64,000 nt of DNA from Thalassotalea euphylliae (GTDB lineage Bacteria; Pseudomonadota; Gammaproteobacteria; Enterobacterales; Alteromonadaceae). The first letter of the stretch is position 1. Each line of letters begins with the position of its first letter. Under the pieces are notes generated by a model that made no database searches, was not told where the DNA came from, and saw nothing but the letters and a program-made list of their open reading frames with translations. This document shows, piece by piece, positions 59,208-64,000 of this stretch. The DNA is taken from the NCBI RefSeq assembly GCF_003390395.1, contig NZ_QUOV01000001.1, forward strand, positions 3,162,001 to 3,226,000, read 5' to 3'. The position numbers and the translations under genes are program-made.

Positions 59208-60800
59208 TTAGAACTGGTTCATGGTGTTGTCTTTACCACCAGCTTTTAATGCAGCTTCACCAGCGAAGTATTCTTTGTGATCATCACCGATATCAGAACC
59301 TGCCATGTTTTGGTGTTTAACACACGCGATACCTTGGCGGATTTCTTTACGCTGTACACCTTTCACGTAACCTAGCATACCTTGCTCACCGAAGTACTCT
59401 TTCGCTAAGTTATCAGTTGATAACGCCGCAGTATGGTAAGTAGGAAGTGTGATTAGGTGATGGAAAATACCCGCTTCACGTGCTGCATCAGCTTGGAAGG
59501 TACGGATTTTCTCATCAGCTGCCGCTGATAATTCGCTATCGTCATACTCAGCGCTCATTAAGTTAGCACGCTCGTAAGCTGATACATCTTTACCTTCTTC
59601 AGACCAAGCATCGAATACTTGCTGACGGAAGTTTAATGTCCAGTTGAATGAAGGCGAGTTGTTGTATACAAGCTTCGCGTTTGGCACAACTTCACGGATG
59701 CGGTTAACCATGCCACCGATTTGACCAACGTGTGGCTTCTCAGTTTCAATCCAAAGTAAGTCAGCACCGTTTTGTAGTGAAGTAATACAGTCAAGTACAC
59801 AGCGATCTTCACCAGTACCTTGACGGAATTGGAATAAGTTACTTGGTAAGCGCTTAGGACGAAGTAGCTTGCCGCCACGGTTGATAACAACATCACCGTT
59901 CGCCATGTTCGCTACATCAACTTCTTCACAGTCAAGGAAAGAGTTATATTGGTCGCCTAAATCGCCTGGCTCAGTTGTGTAAGCGATTTGCTTAGTTAGG
60001 CCAGCACCTAAAGAGTCAGTACGAGCAACAATAACACCGTCGTCAACACCAAGCTCTAAGAATGCGTAACGAACTGCGCGGATTTTTGCTAAGAAGTCTT
60101 CGTGTGGCACCGTAACTTTACCGTCTTGGTGACCACATTGCTTCTCGTCAGACACTTGGTTTTCGATTTGGATACAACAAGCACCCGCTTCAATCATGCG
60201 CTTAGCAAGTAAGTAAGTTGCTTCAGCGTTACCAAAACCTGCATCGATATCTGCAATAATTGGCACAACATGCGTTACATGGTTGTCGATCTTGTCTTGG
60301 ATTTCAGCAGCTTTAGCGCTGTCACCTGCTTCACGAGCATCATCTAATTCGCGGAATAAACCACCTAACTCACGCGCATCTGCTTGGCGTAAGAAGGTGT
60401 AAAGCTCTTCGATAAGACCAGCTACAGAAGTTTTCTCATGCATTGACTGATCAGGTAATGGGCCGAAGTCTGAGCGAAGTGCTGCAACCATCCAACCAGA
60501 GAGGTATAGGTAGCGACGGTCAGTGTTTTCGAAGTGCTTTTTAATCGAAATCATTTTTTGCTGACCGATGAAACCGTGCCAACAACCTAATGATTGAGTG
60601 TACTGGCTAGGGTCTTTGTCATATGCTTCCATATCTTTGCGCATGATCGACGCAGTGTATTTCGCAATGTCTAAACCGGTTTTGAATTGGTTTTGTAAAC
60701 GCATACGCGCTGCATACTCAGGGCTAATAGCATCCCAACCTTGGTTTTGAGTTGCTTTTAAGCTTGCTAATTGCTCGATGTTTTCATTGTAGCTAGACAT
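59208..60800 (-). CDS. aceA: Isocitrate lyase
   Basis: AceA splits isocitrate into glyoxylate and succinate. The 530-residue protein is the longer Pseudomonas-type form (E. coli 434). Its active-site loop is K220-Q-C222-G-H224 in DEKQCGHQDGKVTVPHEDF, where E. coli-type enzymes have KKCGH. PIIADIDAGFGNAEATYLLAKRMIEAGA and VARTDSLGAGLT carry the metal- and substrate-binding residues, and YNNSPSFNWTLNF the later serine/asparagine segment. The ribosome site GAGAAGGG precedes the ATG. It diverges from the LysR regulator. Confidence 0.95.
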   Translation of the reverse strand: MSSYNENIEQLASLKATQNQGWDAISPEYAARMRLQNQFKTGLDIAKYTASIMRKDMEAYDKDPSQYTQSLGCWHGFIGQQKMISIKKHFENTDRRYLYLSGWMVAALRSDFGPLPDQSMHEKTSVAGLIEELYTFLRQADARELGGLFRELDDAREAGDSAKAAEIQDKIDNHVTHVVPIIADIDAGFGNAEATYLLAKRMIEAGACCIQIENQVSDEKQCGHQDGKVTVPHEDFLAKIRAVRYAFLELGVDDGVIVARTDSLGAGLTKQIAYTTEPGDLGDQYNSFLDCEEVDVANMANGDVVINRGGKLLRPKRLPSNLFQFRQGTGEDRCVLDCITSLQNGADLLWIETEKPHVGQIGGMVNRIREVVPNAKLVYNNSPSFNWTLNFRQQVFDAWSEEGKDVSAYERANLMSAEYDDSELSAAADEKIRTFQADAAREAGIFHHLITLPTYHTAALSTDNLAKEYFGEQGMLGYVKGVQRKEIRQGIACVKHQNMAGSDIGDDHKEYFAGEAALKAGGKDNTMNQF

Positions 60801-61066
60801 AGGTATACCCTTCTCTTCTGTCTGTTAAATTCTTTACTGCGTTAATTGTTGTTCTTAACGCTTGCTAACCATCCTATGCCACCAACAACCAATCATCATA
60901 ATTTATACATTTTATCACTATCATTCACATGATTTATTAAAAGAATGATTAGATCAATCTAAGGCATACCATAAAAGAATAGCACTAGATTTCATTCAGG
61001 TGTTTACAAACGAAAACAAGACAAATATATTCAGTAGAAATAACAAACCCCAAAAGGATATATTTG

Positions 61067-62002
61067 GTGAATATTTCTAAAATAGATCTAAATTTACTTA
61101 TCTACTTAGATGTTCTGTTGCGCGAGAAAAACGTAACGCGAGCAGCGAGTCAGCTTAATATCACTCAACCTGCCATGAGTAATGGTTTAAAGCGTTTGCG
61201 CAACCTGTTTAACGATCCGATCTTAGTGAGAACATCTGATGGTATGGTGCCAACCGAACGTGCCCGCTCATTGTCGCCAGTTATCCGAAAAATTCTATTG
61301 GAATTAGAAGAAGCGCTGCAAGGTGAAGAAGATTTTAATCAAGAGCACAGTCAACGTGTGTTTCGTATCATGGCGAGCGATTACGCCGCTTCAACTTTAC
61401 TTCCTAAGCTTTTGAAAAAAATTAATAAAATCGCCCCCAATGTCACTATGGATATCATGACCCCGAGTGACGTTAACTTCCATGACGTGGAAGCTGGCAA
61501 AATTGATATGGCGATCAACCGCTTTGACGAGTTGCCACAATCCTTCCATCAAAAAACGGTGTGGCGCGACAGCTTCTCTTGCTTACTGAGCGCTGACAAC
61601 GAGGTGGTCACTAAATTCAACCTTAACAGTTACTTAGCCTCAAAACATGTTTGGGTGTCGAAAACAGGCTTTGGTGTCGGTGTCGGTATGGATCCTAAAG
61701 ACGTGCAAAAGCTAGGCTGGGTAGATGAAGCGTTAGCACGTCTTGGTAAAAAACGTGATATCAAAGTATTCACACGTAACTATCACGTTGCGATGCAATT
61801 GGCTTATGAAGACGATTTAATTGCCACCTTACCAACGAAGGCTGCACTGCTACACAAAGACGATGCAAACTTTACTATCGTAAAACCGCCATTTGATATT
61901 CCAGACATTGAGCTGAAGATGATTTGGAGTCCACTGCTGCATCATGATGCTAGCCATATTTGGTTCCGTGGGCTGGTAATGGAAGCAGCTGCAGACTGCT
62001 GA
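61067..62002 (+). CDS. LysR-family transcriptional regulator of the glyoxylate locus
   Basis: The N-terminal winged helix (LNLLIYLDVLLREKNVTRAASQLNITQPAMSNGLKRLRNLFNDPILVRTSDGMVPTERA) is typical of LysR proteins of the NodD/LinR-like branch; the effector domain follows (about 90-300). GTG 61067 is eight bases after AAAAGGA; TTG 61064 is also possible. The gene lies between the divergent aceA and glcB, so it very likely regulates the shunt, with acetate- or glyoxylate-related effector; this is inference from position. Confidence 0.88.
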   Translation: MNISKIDLNLLIYLDVLLREKNVTRAASQLNITQPAMSNGLKRLRNLFNDPILVRTSDGMVPTERARSLSPVIRKILLELEEALQGEEDFNQEHSQRVFRIMASDYAASTLLPKLLKKINKIAPNVTMDIMTPSDVNFHDVEAGKIDMAINRFDELPQSFHQKTVWRDSFSCLLSADNEVVTKFNLNSYLASKHVWVSKTGFGVGVGMDPKDVQKLGWVDEALARLGKKRDIKVFTRNYHVAMQLAYEDDLIATLPTKAALLHKDDANFTIVKPPFDIPDIELKMIWSPLLHHDASHIWFRGLVMEAAADC

Positions 62003-62330
62003 TGTTATTAGTTGACTAAGTTGTAATGAAAGCGCAGTAAGATCATCATGTAAGCTCGCGCTTTCACTAAAAAAGAGTATGACTAGCAGAAATAACACCA
62101 TATTTAGCAAGCTAAATATAATTAACTAGAATACCAAAGATAATAATCAAAAATAAAAGTTATAAAAGAAACCACAACAAGCTTAAGTCATTGTAATAAA
62201 TAACTTTTAAGTATTTACTCAGTTAAAATAGCAAGATTATATTTCGTACATTTATATTTAAGCCCTTGCGATTATAACCTTGAGTGAATAGATTTTATAA
62301 TCATCAATAAATAGAAGTGATGTTACCGCC
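62003..62330. other. Gap before glcB with a hairpin
   Basis: No gene is seen. TGAAAGCGC (62027-62035) pairs with GCGCTTTCA (62058-62066) 25 bases after the lysR stop, but without a T-tract. The remaining 260 bases are AT-rich and should hold the glcB promoter and regulator sites; no unambiguous -35/-10 pair was identified. Confidence 0.45.
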
Positions 62331-64000
62331 ATGAGTGAACGAATTTCCCAATTTGGTTTACAAGTTTCAAAAGAGCTTAACCAATTCATCGAACAACAAG
62401 TATTACCGTTAACCCAATACAACGCAGAGCAATTTTGGCAACAAGCTGCCGACATTATCCACGACCTAGCGCCAAAGAATAAACAGCTGCTAGAAAAACG
62501 TGATGCGCTGCAGTCACAAATTGATCAGTGGCACCAAGAAAATAGCTACAGCGCTGACACCTTTGCTGACTACAAAGCGTTTCTAACCGATATTGGCTAC
62601 ATCGAGCCTGTGGTTGAAGACTTTAGTGTCGATACAGAAAATGTAGACGCTGAGCTTGCCACGATGGCGGGTCCGCAACTTGTTGTACCTATTATGAATG
62701 CGCGCTTTGCGCTAAACGCAGTAAACGCACGCTGGGGCAGCTTGTACGATGCGCTTTATGGTTCTGATCTTATTCCTGCAGAAAAGGATCAAGTAAAAGG
62801 CTACGACCCGGTACGCGGCGCAAAAGTTATCACGTTTGCAAAAGACTTTTTAGATAAGCAATTACCATTAGTTTCCGGTAGCCACGCTGACGCCAAACAA
62901 TATCAAGTGGAAGGCGAGCAAGTTGTGGTTACGTTAGCCGATGGTAGCCAAACTCAGCTACAAACAGCTAGCGCATTTGTGGGCCAAGCACAGCATTCTG
63001 ATAGCTTCCACAGCTACTTGTTCAAACACAATCAACTTCTGATTGAACTTTGTTTTGATCAGTCAAGCCCAATTTCACAGCAAGACCCAGCGCAACTATC
63101 AGACATTTTGCTAGAATCCGCATTAACCACCATTATGGATTGTGAAGACTCGGTTGCTGCGGTTGATGCCGCCGATAAAGTGCTGGCTTACAGTAACTGG
63201 TTAGGTTTAATCAAAGGCGATTTAACCGAAGAAATCTCAAAAGGCGGCAAAACCACCACTCGCCGTATGAATCAAGACAAACAATTTGTTGGTGCCAACG
63301 GCGAACCATTGTCGGTGAAAGCCCGCAGCGTTATGTTCGTGCGCAACGTTGGTCACTTGATGACGAACAACGCCATTTTGGATAAAGACGGCCAAGAAGT
63401 ACCAGAAGGCATTTTGGACGCGATTGTTACCAGCTTGATTGCAAGTCTAGATGTTCAAGGTGAATTTGCGGGTCAAAACAGTCAGCAAGGCTCTATCTAT
63501 ATCGTTAAACCCAAAATGCATGGTAGCGAAGAAGTAGCGTTTGCTAATGAGCTATTTGGCCGTGTGGAAGCGATGCTGTCATTACCAGCCAATACCATCA
63601 AAATGGGTATTATGGATGAAGAGCGCCGCACCAGTTTGAATTTGAAAAACTGTATTTACCAAGCGAAATCACGTGTCGTGTTTATCAACACCGGCTTCCT
63701 TGACCGAACTGGTGACGAAATTCATACCTCGATGTTAGCAGGACCAATGACGCGCAAGAATGATATCAAGCTAACCCAGTGGATTGGTGCTTACGAGCAA
63801 AACAATGTAGATGTTGGCTTAAGCTGTGGCTTAAGTGGTAAAGCGCAAATTGGTAAAGGTATGTGGCCGGTGCCAGATAACATGAAAGATATGTATGAAG
63901 CTAAAATTGGTCATGTGCAATCGGGTGCAAATACCGCTTGGGTACCATCGCCAACAGCAGCAACCATTCATGCGCTGCACTACCATGAAATTAGTGTTGC
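62331..64000 (+). CDS. glcB: Malate synthase G, N-terminal 556 residues
   Basis: Malate synthase G condenses glyoxylate with acetyl-CoA to malate. From ATG 62331 the frame is open to the window end, giving 556 of about 725 residues. The catalytic elements are present: [17 protein letters not shown] (arginine), the magnesium ligand in [14 protein letters not shown] (E430/E431 region), the second ligand in [16 protein letters not shown], and [11 protein letters not shown], followed by [19 protein letters not shown]. It is the large monomeric isoform, not AceB. With aceA it completes the glyoxylate shunt. There is no strong ribosome site before the ATG. Confidence 0.95.
   Translation, partial: MSERISQFGLQVSKELNQFIEQQVLPLTQYNAEQFWQQAADIIHDLAPKNKQLLEKRDALQSQIDQWHQENSYSADTFADYKAFLTDIGYIEPVVEDFSVDTENVDAELATMAGPQLVVPIMNARFALNAVNARWGSLYDALYGSDLIPAEKDQVKGYDPVRGAKVITFAKDFLDKQLPLVSGSHADAKQYQVEGEQVVVTLADGSQTQLQTASAFVGQAQHSDSFHSYLFKHNQLLIELCFDQSSPISQQDPAQLSDILLESALTTIMDCEDSVAAVDAADKVLAYSNWLGLIKGDLTEEISKGGKTTTRRMNQDKQFVGANGEPLSVKARSVMFVRNVGHLMTNNAILDKDGQEVPEGILDAIVTSLIASLDVQGEFAGQNSQQGSIYIVKPKMHGSEEVAFANELFGRVEAMLSLPANTIKMGIMDEERRTSLNLKNCIYQAKSRVVFINTGFLDRTGDEIHTSMLAGPMTRKNDIKLTQWIGAYEQNNVDVGLSCGLSGKAQIGKGMWPVPDNMKDMYEAKIGHVQSGANTAWVPSPTAATIHALHYHEISV

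Overview
The window reads as ordinary chromosome of a marine, flagellated gammaproteobacterium of the order Alteromonadales, most likely Colwelliaceae (Thalassotalea/Colwellia-like). That placement is inference from the rRNA operon, the FlgO/FlgP/FlgT flagellar accessory proteins, the mltF-purL pair, the moderately AT-rich composition and the overall protein style. No phage, plasmid, IS transposase, integrase or CRISPR array is visible.

Layout. 1-9.6 kb: end of hemW, tadA, an argR-type repressor, a YHYH-domain lipoprotein, a 39-residue basic microprotein with its own operator-like control region, mltF and purL. 9.8-26.4 kb: 26 consecutive plus-strand genes, mostly small and singly transcribed (MAPEG, GNAT, cupin, GFA, DUF6817, DUF2157, CreA, DUF3224, GGCT, YaiI and others), ending with a solute-binding protein and a nitroreductase that carries the iodotyrosine-deiodinase substrate triad. 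26.5-37.6 kb: acpH, an RraB-family protein, an RluA-family pseudouridine synthase, a minus-strand operon ending in a plant-type dapA, a DUF4097 protein, cinA, a FapA cluster and a lone exbD. 37.7-43.5 kb: a complete minus-strand rRNA operon in the order 16S, tRNA-Ala, tRNA-Ile, 23S, 5S, with two tandem promoters and a strong terminator. 43.6-46.4 kb: flgP-flgO diverging from flgT, then tRNA-Arg(CCT). 46.8-54.2 kb: ghrA and the central carbon series tkt, epd, pgk and a class I fba. 54.5-59 kb: an overlapping mscS and DUF481 pair, a chemoreceptor and a peroxiredoxin. 59.2-64 kb: a glyoxylate shunt locus with aceA (minus), a LysR regulator and glcB (plus, cut by the window end).

How the genes fit together. 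tkt-epd-pgk-fba links the pentose phosphate pathway, erythrose-4-phosphate oxidation and lower glycolysis. aceA and glcB together make the glyoxylate bypass, with a LysR regulator placed between them. FlgO/P/T point to a polar flagellum with outer-membrane-associated ring structures. MscS plus DUF481 suggests coupled handling of osmotic change at inner and outer membranes.

The best leads for something not already described are the microprotein unit at 3.55-3.83 kb, the plant-type DapA operon, the deiodinase-like nitroreductase, and the recurring 12-16 bp tandem repeats confined to gaps between genes. None of these is proof of a new system. All family names come from reading motifs by eye, not from database searches.
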